A program made the translations under genes and the position numbers. DNA of 42,466 bases from Erysipelotrichaceae bacterium (GTDB lineage: Bacteria; Bacillota_I; Bacilli_A; Erysipelotrichales; Erysipelotrichaceae), in assembly GCA_024684175.1 (NCBI GenBank), contig JAIKXJ010000010.1, positions 1 to 42,466 of the forward strand, written 5' to 3'. Shown piece after piece: positions 31,040 through 39,113 of this stretch. The notes beneath the pieces are model-generated. The model did no database searches and was not told where the DNA came from. It worked only from the letters and a program-made list of their open reading frames with translations. Each line of letters starts with the position of its first letter. Position 1 is the first letter of the stretch.

Positions 31040-31663
31040 ATGAAAGATTATGAAGCATTATCGAAGAAACATTTTGACGCACAAGCGGCGCAGTACGATG
31101 AGAGAAACACGGTCTATTATTCCAGGGAAGGAAAGATCAGCTGCTACGATATACAGAAGTTTTTGAAAGACAGGGAGTATCAAGATCTGCTGGATGTGGG
31201 CTGCGGGACCGGTTTTCTGATCGATCTGCTGGCGAAAGAACACAAGGCGGACTATGTCGGTCTGGATCTTTCCGATGAGATGATCAAGATGGCAAAGAAA
31301 AAAGACATCCGCGGTGCAAGATTTCTTACCGGTACGGCGGACAGGCTGCCGTTTGAAGATGAGACATTTGACATCGTGACCTGTTCGCAAAGCTTCCACC
31401 ATTATCCGTATCCGGAAAAAGCGATGGCGGAAGCATTACGCGTTCTGAAGAAAGGCGGGCTCTATATCCTTTCCGATACCGGTGTCGGCGGAATCGGTGC
31501 CTGGATCGACAACAACATCCTGTTCAAGCTTTCCGGAAGCGGGGATTGCCGCACGACCGACCGTAAAGGCATCGCCGCGATGATGGAGAAGACCGGCTTC
31601 AAAGTGAAAGAAGCCTATCAGATACGAACGTTTATTTATACGGTAGTGGGGGAAAAGAAATGA
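31040..31663 (+). CDS. SAM-dependent methyltransferase A
   Basis: A 207-residue class I methyltransferase of the UbiE/Methyltransf_11 type. Motif I LLDVGCGTGFLIDLL (about residues 50-64), motif II YVGLDLSDEMIKMA, then ADRLPFEDETFDIVTCSQSFHHYPYPEKAMAEALRVLKKGG. It is soluble. RBS AGGGACAGG lies in the gap. The stop codon overlaps the ATG of the next methyltransferase by four bases. Substrate unknown. Confidence 0.9.
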   Translation: MKDYEALSKKHFDAQAAQYDERNTVYYSREGKISCYDIQKFLKDREYQDLLDVGCGTGFLIDLLAKEHKADYVGLDLSDEMIKMAKKKDIRGARFLTGTADRLPFEDETFDIVTCSQSFHHYPYPEKAMAEALRVLKKGGLYILSDTGVGGIGAWIDNNILFKLSGSGDCRTTDRKGIAAMMEKTGFKVKEAYQIRTFIYTVVGEKK

Positions 31664-32448
31664 AACGACCGGATTATAAAAACTGGATGCCGAAAGGCAT
31701 GATCCTGGCATTTTTTGCCGGAGCTGTGATCTGTCTGCTTGTCCGGATAATGATCGGAATACAGATGGCCGAAGGCAGATGGAAAAGCATCTTGAGCATC
31801 CTCTTTTTGATCGCCGCCGTCATCTTATGTCTTGTCACTTTGTGGTGCTATGCTCTGTATCGGGCATTCGACTACAACGGCAAACGGCAGATGTCGAAGC
31901 AGATCATCGAAGGGATCGCCGATAAGATCGATCTGAAAAAGGGCGGGAAAGTCCTGGATGTGGGCTGCGGCAGCGGCGCTTTGGCGATCGCCGTGGCCAA
32001 ACGCCATCCGGAAGCGGAGGTCATCGGGATCGACCGTTGGGGCAAGGAGTACGCTTCGTTCTCCTTGAAGCTCTGTCAGGACAATGCGGAAGCGGAAGGC
32101 GTTTCCAACGTCACTTTCCGGCAAGGTGATGCCTTGCATCTGGATTTTGCGGACGAGACCTTCGATGCCGTCACCAGCAACTATGTTTATCACAATATCC
32201 CGTCCAAAGACCGCCAGGCGATCGTATTGGAAACATTGAGGACATTGAAAAAGGGCGGTCAGTTTGCCTTGCACGACATCTTTTCCGTTTCCAAATACGG
32301 CGATATGGATGCGTTCGTGAAGAAACTTAAGGATATGGGTTATGAAAAAGTCGAACTGATCGATACGGCCAATGGCATGTGGATCTCGAAGACGGAAGGC
32401 CTGTTCATGGAACTGGCCGGTTCGGCTTTGTTGAAGGGAATAAAATAA
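31660..32448 (+). CDS. Membrane-anchored SAM-dependent methyltransferase B
   Basis: A 262-residue methyltransferase with an N-terminal pair of membrane helices (about residues 13-33 and 44-66: MILAFFAGAVICLLVRIMIG, then ILSILFLIAAVILCLVTLW). The catalytic domain follows: VLDVGCGSGALAIAVAK, VIGIDRWGKEYASFS, GDALHLDFADETFDAVTSNYVYHNI, TLKKGGQFALHDIF. Anchoring at the membrane suggests a lipid or membrane-bound substrate. Overlaps the previous gene by four bases. Confidence 0.9.
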   Translation: MKRPDYKNWMPKGMILAFFAGAVICLLVRIMIGIQMAEGRWKSILSILFLIAAVILCLVTLWCYALYRAFDYNGKRQMSKQIIEGIADKIDLKKGGKVLDVGCGSGALAIAVAKRHPEAEVIGIDRWGKEYASFSLKLCQDNAEAEGVSNVTFRQGDALHLDFADETFDAVTSNYVYHNIPSKDRQAIVLETLRTLKKGGQFALHDIFSVSKYGDMDAFVKKLKDMGYEKVELIDTANGMWISKTEGLFMELAGSALLKGIK

Positions 32449-32496
32449 AAGCATCATGATTGAACGGATCTTTGGATGAGATCGGAAAGGAGCGGG

Positions 32497-33177
32497 ATGA
32501 AGCGGAGTCAGCAGATACTGGATGCCTATAAAGTCACCGGCGGTGTCTCGGATTTCTATGACGGGATGATGACGTATTCGACGTTTTTGGGAAAAGCGAT
32601 CTGCCGTATCGTCTGGGACATGGACGAAGAGGACAATGCGGCCTATCTGCAGAAAGCGCTTTCGGGGATCCCGGAGGATTTTGCCGGAAGACTTCTGGAA
32701 GTTCCGGTCGGTACCGGCGTTTTGACTATGCCGGTCTACAAAGATCTGCCGAAGGCACAGATCACCTGCCTGGATTATTCTCCGGATATGATGGCTGCGG
32801 CGAAAAAGAGAGCGGAGGCGCTGAAGATCGGAAACATCACGTTCAACAGAGGCGATGTCGGTGCTCTTCCGTATGCGGATGAGACCTTCGATATCGTGCT
32901 GTCGATGAACGGTTTCCATGCCTTTCCCGATAAAGAGGCGGCATACAGGGAAACGTATCGGGTCTTGAAGAAAGGCGGGACGTTCTGTGGCTGCTTCTAT
33001 ATCAAAGATGTCTGCAGAAGGACCGACCGGTTCATCCGGTATCTTTATCAGCCGAAAGGTTTCTTCACGGCACCGTACGAGACCTTGGAAAGTCTGAGTT
33101 CAAGACTTGAAACGATGTATGCGAAGGCGGAAGTCTCGCATGTCAAGGGGATCGGCTGTTTCCGCTGCGTGAAATGA
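32497..33177 (+). CDS. SAM-dependent methyltransferase C
   Basis: A 226-residue class I methyltransferase. Motif I is LLEVPVGTGVLTMPVY: the usual acidic-Gly-Cys-Gly is replaced by Glu-Val-Pro-Val-Gly, a variant seen in one branch of the family. Motif II CLDYSPDMMAAAKKRA and ALPYADETFDIVLSMNGFHAFPDKEAAYRETYRVLKKGG follow. An N-terminal extension of about 65 residues (DAYKVTGGVSDFYDGMMTYST...) may bind substrate. AAAGGAG (32486-32492) favours ATG 32497 over ATG 32476. Last gene of the operon before a terminator. Confidence 0.88.
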   Translation: MKRSQQILDAYKVTGGVSDFYDGMMTYSTFLGKAICRIVWDMDEEDNAAYLQKALSGIPEDFAGRLLEVPVGTGVLTMPVYKDLPKAQITCLDYSPDMMAAAKKRAEALKIGNITFNRGDVGALPYADETFDIVLSMNGFHAFPDKEAAYRETYRVLKKGGTFCGCFYIKDVCRRTDRFIRYLYQPKGFFTAPYETLESLSSRLETMYAKAEVSHVKGIGCFRCVK

Positions 33178-33191
33178 TAAGAAGATCTCAA

Positions 33192-33224
33192 AAAAAAGAC
33201 AGACGGTCTCCGTTCTGTTTTATT
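33192..33224 (+). terminator. Terminator of the hydrolase-methyltransferase operon
   Basis: ACAGACGG (33199-33206) pairs with CCG-T-TCTGT (33210-33218) with one bulged T, followed by TTTTATT. An A-run precedes it. Confidence 0.75.
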
Positions 33225-33255
33225 ATGGTCTATGCCGCTGCATATGGCTTAGTTT

Positions 33256-33290
33256 CCTGCATCCGCGTAAACAAGTGGGTGTATTGCAGG
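33256..33290. promoter_or_regulatory. Inverted repeat upstream of the MATE promoter
   Basis: CCTGCA (33256-33261) and TGCAGG (33285-33290) with 23 bases between. It lies just upstream of the MATE -10, outside the predicted transcript, so a DNA operator is the only likely role. Weak evidence. Confidence 0.3.
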
Positions 33291-33298
33291 GTGCGTTA

Positions 33299-33307
33299 TG
33301 CTAGAAT
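33299..33307 (+). promoter_or_regulatory. Leaderless extended -10 promoter of the MATE gene
   Basis: TGCTAGAAT at 33299-33307 (extended -10), then six bases (GACTCT) and the ATG at 33314. The predicted start of RNA is the A of the start codon. No ribosome site is present in the 25 bases before it. Confidence 0.6.
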
Positions 33308-33313
33308 GACTCT

Positions 33314-34690
33314 ATGAGTCAAAAAGAAACCAAAACGATCGGCAAGGATTATTCGCTGCTCGGCTTGATACGTTTCGCCCTGCCGGCGATCCTGAATGAA
33401 TTCATTTTCAATCTTTTGTATACGATCGATGACGGCTTGTTCATCACCCGCTATGTGGGCACGACGGCGGAAAGCGCCTTCTCGATCATCTTCCCGGTCT
33501 TCATGCTGCACAATGCGGTGTCTTCGCTTTTGAGCGGTACGGCTGTTTCCGTCGCAAGAAAGATGGGGGAAAAGAAAGACGAGGAAGCGAAAAGCGATTT
33601 CACGCTCATCGTGATGTTTGCCCTGGGTGTCGGTCTGATGTTCTCGCTGGTCGAATTCCTGTTCAAGGAACAGATCCTGAGACTGCTGGGCTGCAACGAG
33701 GCGATCTATCCCTATGCGAAAAGCTTCCTGAGCGTCAACTGCTACTATGCCTTCCTGGGCATCTGGGGTTCGGTGATGGTCCGTTTTTATGTCTCGGCAG
33801 GTTCACCGAAAATGGAACTATTCTCCACGGTCATGAATGTCGGAAGCAATCTCTTATTCGACTGGTATTTCGTCGTCTATAAAGGTGTCGGCATGGTCGG
33901 TGCGGCTTATGCCAACCTGATCGCCAATATGATACAGGCGCTGATCGCTTTGATCTTCTATTCCGGAAAGAAATGTGAAGTCGGTTTCGTCAAGCCGTTC
34001 ACGAAACTGAAGGACGTATTGAAAGAAGGCTGCCGCTACGGTCTGCCGGCGTTCTTCTCCAGTCTTTCCGTCGGTGTCGGCGGTCTGATCGCCAACTATG
34101 CGATCTTGTATTTCGGGGATGAGAATTATCTTGCCGCCTACACGATCGTCAACAACATCTCCTTCACGTTCATGGCCGGTTACTTCGGTCTGTTTTCCGC
34201 GACCGGTCCGATGCTGAGTTATGCGATGGGAGAGAAGAATGTCGATAAGCTGAAGCGGCTTTATAAGCAGATCGTCATCGCCACGACGCTTCTGGTCGCC
34301 GTATCGATCGGCTTGTTTTTCCTGCTTGCCGATCCGATCGCTATATTGTTTACCGGAAAGGCGGCGGCCGACATCAAGGACCTGATCGTCTATGGTTTGA
34401 GGATCTCTCCTTACGGCTTCCTGTTCTTCGGCTACAATATCGCCGCCAGGATGTCGTTCTCCGCACTGGGCAATTTCCGTTCTTCCAGCTTCATCACGAT
34501 CATGCAGGAGATCGTCTTCTCCAATCTGACGGTCATCGTCCTGCCGCTCTTGTTCGGAGTGAAGGGGATCTGGTTTGCTTTCCTTTGCGGCAATGTGCTG
34601 ACGCTCTTCGTCTCGCTTCTGGTGATCTATGTCAACCGGGACAACTACGGCTACGGAAGAAGCGGTCTGGCACTGCTGGTGGAGAAGTGA
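33314..34690 (+). CDS. MATE family efflux transporter
   Basis: A 458-residue integral membrane protein with about 12 hydrophobic segments in two similar halves, the normal size for MATE exporters of drugs and toxins. The first helix FALPAILNEFIFNLLYTIDDGLFITRYVG and SGTAVSVARKMGEKKDEEAKSDF are typical of the first MatE domain; GPMLSYAMGEKNVDKLKRLYK is the matching block of the second. It appears to be translated from a leaderless message. Monocistronic with its own terminator. Substrate unknown. Confidence 0.92.
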   Translation: MSQKETKTIGKDYSLLGLIRFALPAILNEFIFNLLYTIDDGLFITRYVGTTAESAFSIIFPVFMLHNAVSSLLSGTAVSVARKMGEKKDEEAKSDFTLIVMFALGVGLMFSLVEFLFKEQILRLLGCNEAIYPYAKSFLSVNCYYAFLGIWGSVMVRFYVSAGSPKMELFSTVMNVGSNLLFDWYFVVYKGVGMVGAAYANLIANMIQALIALIFYSGKKCEVGFVKPFTKLKDVLKEGCRYGLPAFFSSLSVGVGGLIANYAILYFGDENYLAAYTIVNNISFTFMAGYFGLFSATGPMLSYAMGEKNVDKLKRLYKQIVIATTLLVAVSIGLFFLLADPIAILFTGKAAADIKDLIVYGLRISPYGFLFFGYNIAARMSFSALGNFRSSSFITIMQEIVFSNLTVIVLPLLFGVKGIWFAFLCGNVLTLFVSLLVIYVNRDNYGYGRSGLALLVEK

Positions 34691-34703
34691 TCGTATTTCA
34701 TGA

Positions 34704-34737
34704 GCGTAAGCTGAAACAGACTTACGCTTTTCTTTTT
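34704..34737 (+). terminator. Terminator of the MATE gene
   Basis: GCGTAAG (34704-34710) and CTTACGC (34721-34727); the loop can extend the stem by CTG/CAG. TTTTCTTTTT follows. Confidence 0.85.
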
Positions 34738-34760
34738 CCTGCAGAAAGCAGTTCTTTGAA

Positions 34761-34786
34761 TAAAAAATGCAGCCGAAGCTGCATTT
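34761..34786 (-). terminator. Terminator of the oxidoreductase gene
   Basis: On the minus strand AAATGCAGC (34778-34786) and GCTGCATTT (34765-34773) around a TTCG tetraloop, followed by TTTTTA. Confidence 0.85.
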
Positions 34787-34797
34787 GTGAGGATATC

Positions 34798-36066
34798 TTA
34801 TTTCAGATCGGAAGGAAGCACGCCTTCCTTGATCTCCATGCTGTAGGTGATGTCGAGTTCTTCCGCCCACTTGATGTACTGTTCGATCTGCCGATCATCC
34901 AGCATGTCGGAGGAGATCAGACCTTTCTGACCGATCATGTCGTTGACGAAGAGTTTGGTATACAGGAAGGCTCCCTGGCCGGTGAGATACATTTCGCCGG
35001 TCATTTTTGCTTTCTGATAGGATTCGACCAGTCCCGGAGCGTTGAGATGCAGTTCAACCATGACGTCTTTGCCGTCTTTTTTGCCATAGGCTTCGATGAC
35101 GAAAGCGCCGCCGTCGGAGATAAGTCCTTCATCGATGATCTCCTTTATCTCTTTAGGGTCTTTCGGAGCGAGCGGGACATGTTTCAGCACGAGATCATGC
35201 GGTACGATGCTTTGGCCGTCGATCTCTTCTTTTTTCCAGCTGAGCAGGCCGGAGCGGTAGAGCGGTTCGGCGAATTCGATGCCGACGCCGCCGTATTTGA
35301 AATAGGCATTCTTGCAGCCTTTGAAGTATTTTTCGGCATTGAACGCTACATAGACCGGTTCATCATGAGCGTGTTCGCATAACATGACCGGACGCATGTC
35401 GTATTCCGGCCAGCTGCGGTAGATCTTGCGGCTGAACGGCTTGGTGCGGATCACCTTTCCGTCCTCATAGGCATAGGCATCTTCCTGCATGTCGGCCAGA
35501 GCGACATCGGTGGACCACCAGAAGGGCAGGAAGTGTTTGGCTTCCACGCCTTCGTAGACCATCATGTTGATCGTGTCGCATTCGTCAAGCTCATTCACGC
35601 ATTTGCGGGCCATGACGCACATGATGCCCGGGGCTGAGCCCGTACCGATGATGGCCGTCGTGCCGTTCTTCGCGAAGACTTTGCCGTATTCCTCATACAT
35701 ATAGCGGATCCCGGCGAGCCAGCGGTCATACGGGTCGACATCCATACATTCCGGGAGGTTCTCACAGGCAGCCAGATCCTGGTAGCAGCAACCGAGCTCC
35801 ATCGCGGCTTTCAAGACATTGGAACCGTAATCCAAAGGCATGACGTCGATCAGCAGTTCGCAGCCTTTGCCTGCTTCCTTGATCTGTTCAAGGTCGGAAG
35901 CATCGACTCTGACCGGCTTTCCTTTTTTCATCATCGAGCAGACCGCCTGCGCAGCGGAAAGATCGTAATCGGCACAGATGATTTCTTCGATGTTGGGTTC
36001 CAGATCCAGTTTTCTGCAGATCGTTGAACCCTGTACCCCACATCCGCAGACCATGACTTTTTTCAT
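34798..36066 (-). CDS. Saccharopine dehydrogenase-like NAD(P)-binding oxidoreductase
   Basis: A 422-residue cytoplasmic protein. The N-terminus MKKVMVCGCGVQGSTICRKL is a GxGxxG Rossmann nucleotide-binding fold followed by the ICADYDLSAA acid for NAD(P) ribose; LLIDVMPLDYGSNVLKAAMELGCCYQDLA and GTGSAPGIMCVMARKC are typical of the saccharopine dehydrogenase family. Bacterial members take part in lysine, polyamine or carboxyspermidine metabolism, and the substrate cannot be chosen from sequence. Convergent with MATE. Its start is in an AT-rich gap of about 190 bases shared with the zinc-ribbon gene. Confidence 0.85.
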   Translation of the reverse strand: MKKVMVCGCGVQGSTICRKLDLEPNIEEIICADYDLSAAQAVCSMMKKGKPVRVDASDLEQIKEAGKGCELLIDVMPLDYGSNVLKAAMELGCCYQDLAACENLPECMDVDPYDRWLAGIRYMYEEYGKVFAKNGTTAIIGTGSAPGIMCVMARKCVNELDECDTINMMVYEGVEAKHFLPFWWSTDVALADMQEDAYAYEDGKVIRTKPFSRKIYRSWPEYDMRPVMLCEHAHDEPVYVAFNAEKYFKGCKNAYFKYGGVGIEFAEPLYRSGLLSWKKEEIDGQSIVPHDLVLKHVPLAPKDPKEIKEIIDEGLISDGGAFVIEAYGKKDGKDVMVELHLNAPGLVESYQKAKMTGEMYLTGQGAFLYTKLFVNDMIGQKGLISSDMLDDRQIEQYIKWAEELDITYSMEIKEGVLPSDLK

Positions 36067-36186
36067 AAACGATATACCTCTGATATTATCGTTTTTTATT
36101 ATATTTCAAAGAAGGATACTCAGAGATATGAATTTTATTATTTTACGGGACTGTTCAGATCAAGATCGAAGGGACATCTTCTTTAG

Positions 36187-36201
36187 ATGTTTATATAATG
36201 A
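36187..36201 (+). promoter_or_regulatory. -10 box and upstream dyad of the zinc-ribbon gene
   Basis: TATAAT at 36196-36201. ACATCT (36174-36179) and AGATGT (36187-36192) form a short dyad just before it. The surrounding 36067-36253 gap is markedly AT-rich compared with the rest of the window and otherwise holds no supported gene. Confidence 0.5.
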
Positions 36202-36253
36202 ATTATGTAGTATCCGAAACCGGAGTATTTGAATGAGTTAAGGAGTCTTTTCT

Positions 36254-37471
36254 ATGGAACAGCTCGATCGTTTTACCGAAGAATTACATGAATGGTCCCT
36301 GAACGGTAAGGAACCTTCTTTGGCATCACGCGATCTGCGTTATTTTCTCGATCTGCAGGAACAGCGTCTGAAGAAAGGGGAGATCGCAAGAGAAGAAAAC
36401 TTCACACATGTGAAGGAAGAGATCAGCGGCACATCCTATCGGAAAGAGAACGGCTATTCCTCGAAGATCTTGTATCGGGAAGCGATGCAGGAGATCCTTT
36501 TTCATAAGGACGGAAAGCAGATCAAAAAGATCCGCCGTCCGGTCAATCTCTATGTGACTTTCGTCGATAAGGAAGGCCATGAGGACAGAGAATACACCTG
36601 CCCCAACTGCGGAAACAAGATGAGTGCTTTACAAGCCAGAGACGGCTGTCCGTACTGCGGCACCTTCTTCGAGACCGATGATATCTACCCCTGTGTCTCT
36701 TCCTATTACACGGTCCCCGGGGTCGTCGAACGGGCCGGACTCATGGACCGCATCAAAAAAGAATTGATCATCGCCGCTTCGGTCTCCGGCGTCCTGATCG
36801 CGGCACTGACCTTCTATGCCTGGAACGATATGGATCTGATCTTCCGTATCCCGGCATCCTTGTTCATGGGAGCGCTCTACGGCGGTGTCCTGGCCTTCGT
36901 CTGGTATATGCTTCGCAGCTTCCTTCTTCTGTTCAAATTGTTCAAAGAAGCCGGCCGGGCTGTGCCGTTACTCAAGACGTTGAACAGCCGCAAGAAGATG
37001 CTGGAATTCATGAAACGATATGATCCGGATTTCTCTTATGAAGCCTTCGAAGGCCGGGTCTTGTCTCTATTGCGGATGATCGCCTTTTCCGATGAGCGTG
37101 ACAGCCTGTCGGTCTATGAAGGGGAGGATGACCTTTCCAATCTTGATGAGATCGTCGATATGCAATACCGCGGAGCTCTGCATATCAAAAAGTATGAACA
37201 GGACGGGACTTTGCTGAGAGTGAAAGGGACGGCATATCTGACGGATACTTATGTTCACCGTGCTGTCCAGGAGAGGGATGAAAAGATCGATTTCGTTCTG
37301 GAAAAGAAAAGCGATGCCCATGCCGATCCGGGTTTCTCGATCCACCGCGTTTCCTGTCCTTCCTGCGGCGGCAGTTTCGATGCGGTACATCGGAAGGACT
37401 GCCCATATTGCGGCAATGCTTATGACCTGAAAAAGAAAGACTGGATCGTAAAGAAGATCGATCTGCGATGA
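36254..37471 (+). CDS. Zinc-ribbon, TIM44-like membrane protein
   Basis: A 405-residue protein of unknown function. Residues about 113-140 hold one zinc ribbon (CPNCGN and CPYCGT), about 165-225 two hydrophobic helices (IIAASVSGVLIAALTFYAW, then ASLFMGALYGGVLAFVWYML), 245-345 a TIM44-like domain (KMLEFMKRYDPDFSYEAFEGRVLSLLRMIAFSDERD), and the last 40 residues a second ribbon (CPSCGG and CPYCGN). Both ribbons are probably cytoplasmic, flanking the membrane pair. ATG 36254 follows AAGGAG. The terminator after it is shared with the phosphatase gene. Confidence 0.8.
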   Translation: MEQLDRFTEELHEWSLNGKEPSLASRDLRYFLDLQEQRLKKGEIAREENFTHVKEEISGTSYRKENGYSSKILYREAMQEILFHKDGKQIKKIRRPVNLYVTFVDKEGHEDREYTCPNCGNKMSALQARDGCPYCGTFFETDDIYPCVSSYYTVPGVVERAGLMDRIKKELIIAASVSGVLIAALTFYAWNDMDLIFRIPASLFMGALYGGVLAFVWYMLRSFLLLFKLFKEAGRAVPLLKTLNSRKKMLEFMKRYDPDFSYEAFEGRVLSLLRMIAFSDERDSLSVYEGEDDLSNLDEIVDMQYRGALHIKKYEQDGTLLRVKGTAYLTDTYVHRAVQERDEKIDFVLEKKSDAHADPGFSIHRVSCPSCGGSFDAVHRKDCPYCGNAYDLKKKDWIVKKIDLR

Positions 37472-37490
37472 AGGCCTGAAAAAACGAATG

Positions 37491-37549
37491 AAAACCCCGA
37501 AGAGGGAAGACGCCTTTGATGATCCGGGTGTATCTTCTTCGGGGTTTTT
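37491..37549. terminator. Long bidirectional terminator
   Basis: AAAACCCCGAAGA (37491-37503) pairs with TCTTCGGGGTTTT (37536-37548); the 32-base interior can form a smaller hairpin. A-run and T-run on either side make it work for both convergent genes. Confidence 0.8.
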
Positions 37550-37563
37550 GTTTGTTTTGTTAT

Positions 37564-39015
37564 CTATCCTTTGTACTGCAGTGCCAGCATCGTCAGGTCA
37601 TCGAACTGTTCCGCATTGCCGGTGAATTCCTTGACCCGCAGATCGATGTGCCGCAGGATCGCTTCGCAAGACCCGTCTTTGATCTCGTTGAGAGCTTCCA
37701 GAGTCCGCTCGATGCCGAAGAGCCCGTCATCCTCATTGGCAGCTTCGGGCAAGCCGTCGGTATATAAGAAGAGCTTGGCACCTTTGCGCATCGTAAACTC
37801 ATAGTCCTGATATTTCATGCCATCCATACCGCCGACGACGAAGCCGTGTTTGTCTTTGAAGACTTCGAAATCTTTGTTCGGCTCCTTCAGGATCGGATAC
37901 TCGTGTCCGGCATTGGCAGCGATGACCTTGCCGGTCTTAAGATCCAGGATGCCCAGCCACAGGGTGATGAACATCTCTTCCTCGTTATGCCGGCAAATGG
38001 TCTCATTGGCCCGCTGCAGGACTTCGCTGGGCCGGATGCCGCTTAGGGCGAGGTTCTGGATCAGCAGTTTGGAGACCATCATGAACAAGGCGGCCGGGAT
38101 GCCTTTCCCCGAGACATCGGCAATGACCAGAGCCAGATGATCGTCATCGATCCGGTAGAAGTCATAGAAGTCGCCGCCGACGGCCTTAGCCGGTTTCATG
38201 GATGCATACAGATCGATGGACTTGATGTCCGGAAACGGCGGGAAGATATTGGGCAGGGTGCCGGCCTGTATCCTGGTGGCCAGGTCGAGCTCCGTTTTGA
38301 TGGCTTGGGCGGAGACGTCTTTTTCGTGCTGTCTGATGACCATCTCCCGGCCGGTCCGGGCGATATTGGCCGAGATCACGGCAGCGATCATGAAGATCAT
38401 CCATTTCGGCAAGAAGTTATACAAAAGGGTATTCCTTCTAAGCATCTCCGGACTGACACCGGCATTCTTCACCGTATCCCCGAGGAAGCCGCCGGTCGCG
38501 GTCATCTGCGTGCCTTTTTCCATCGTGACGATGTTAAGGTCGATCATGCCGGCTGTGGCGCCAAGATAGGCGGAGATCAGGAAAGCGATGATGCTCAAGA
38601 CCGCGGTATAGACCGTCAGCTTTCTCGAGAAATAGCGGCTGGAAAAGACCACCGGCAGGACCATCAGGATCCAGGCTTTGTGCGTCAGCATCATGTCGAG
38701 TCTTGCGTAGATGGCGATGATCCCCGTCAGCATCAGATACTTGAGCCACCAGGCATCGCCTTTCACGGCTCTGGAGATGATTAAGACGATGGCGATCTCA
38801 ATGATCCCCTGGACGGCCGGAACACTGACGGTCTCGATCGTCAAAGGAAAGACGCCGAACATCGTCAGGATCAGGATGGCCAGCAGAAGCAAGCCGGTAT
38901 TGAACAGAATGATCTCGCCCAGCTTGTTGGCGGCCACTTCCGTATCGTGAAACAGCTCGTCGGAGGCGAAGCGTTCTTTCAAATTTTCATTGATCTTTTT
39001 TAATGTATCTTTCAT
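37564..39015 (-). CDS. SpoIIE-type PP2C phosphatase with membrane sensor region
   Basis: A 483-residue protein. The N-terminal 240 residues have about seven hydrophobic segments. After a linker (ATRIQAGTLPNIFP, typical of RsbU-like proteins) the C-terminal domain (about 255-480) is a PP2C-like serine phosphatase with metal-binding Asp in GGDFYDF, DVSGKG, the AGHEYPIL region, TDGLPEA and FDDLTML. Such proteins dephosphorylate anti-sigma-factor antagonists in stress or developmental signalling. No partner STAS or anti-sigma gene is in the window. Start taken at ATG 39015 (GAGG nearby); TTG 39030 is possible. Confidence 0.9.
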   Translation of the reverse strand: MKDTLKKINENLKERFASDELFHDTEVAANKLGEIILFNTGLLLLAILILTMFGVFPLTIETVSVPAVQGIIEIAIVLIISRAVKGDAWWLKYLMLTGIIAIYARLDMMLTHKAWILMVLPVVFSSRYFSRKLTVYTAVLSIIAFLISAYLGATAGMIDLNIVTMEKGTQMTATGGFLGDTVKNAGVSPEMLRRNTLLYNFLPKWMIFMIAAVISANIARTGREMVIRQHEKDVSAQAIKTELDLATRIQAGTLPNIFPPFPDIKSIDLYASMKPAKAVGGDFYDFYRIDDDHLALVIADVSGKGIPAALFMMVSKLLIQNLALSGIRPSEVLQRANETICRHNEEEMFITLWLGILDLKTGKVIAANAGHEYPILKEPNKDFEVFKDKHGFVVGGMDGMKYQDYEFTMRKGAKLFLYTDGLPEAANEDDGLFGIERTLEALNEIKDGSCEAILRHIDLRVKEFTGNAEQFDDLTMLALQYKG

Positions 39016-39083
39016 ATCCTCAGTTCCCAAGTTCTATCATATCAGTTTTCTTCTTGAAAGAAGAAAAAGGTCCGTACACATTC

Positions 39084-39089
39084 TATAAT
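39084..39089 (+). promoter_or_regulatory. -10 box of the VanX-like lipoprotein operon
   Basis: TATAAT at 39084-39089; the -35 region is weak. ATG follows at 39114. Confidence 0.5.
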
Positions 39090-39113
39090 AGTAGTAAGGA
39101 CCGGAAAAAAACG

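Noticed and set aside
31825..32919. A 364-codon minus-strand frame spanning two methyltransferase genes
   Set aside because: It crosses the boundary of two genes with intact SAM-binding motifs on the plus strand.
36128..36232. A 34-codon frame in the AT-rich gap before the zinc-ribbon gene
   Set aside because: No convincing ribosome site, overlaps the TATAAT box of the next gene, and shows no motif.
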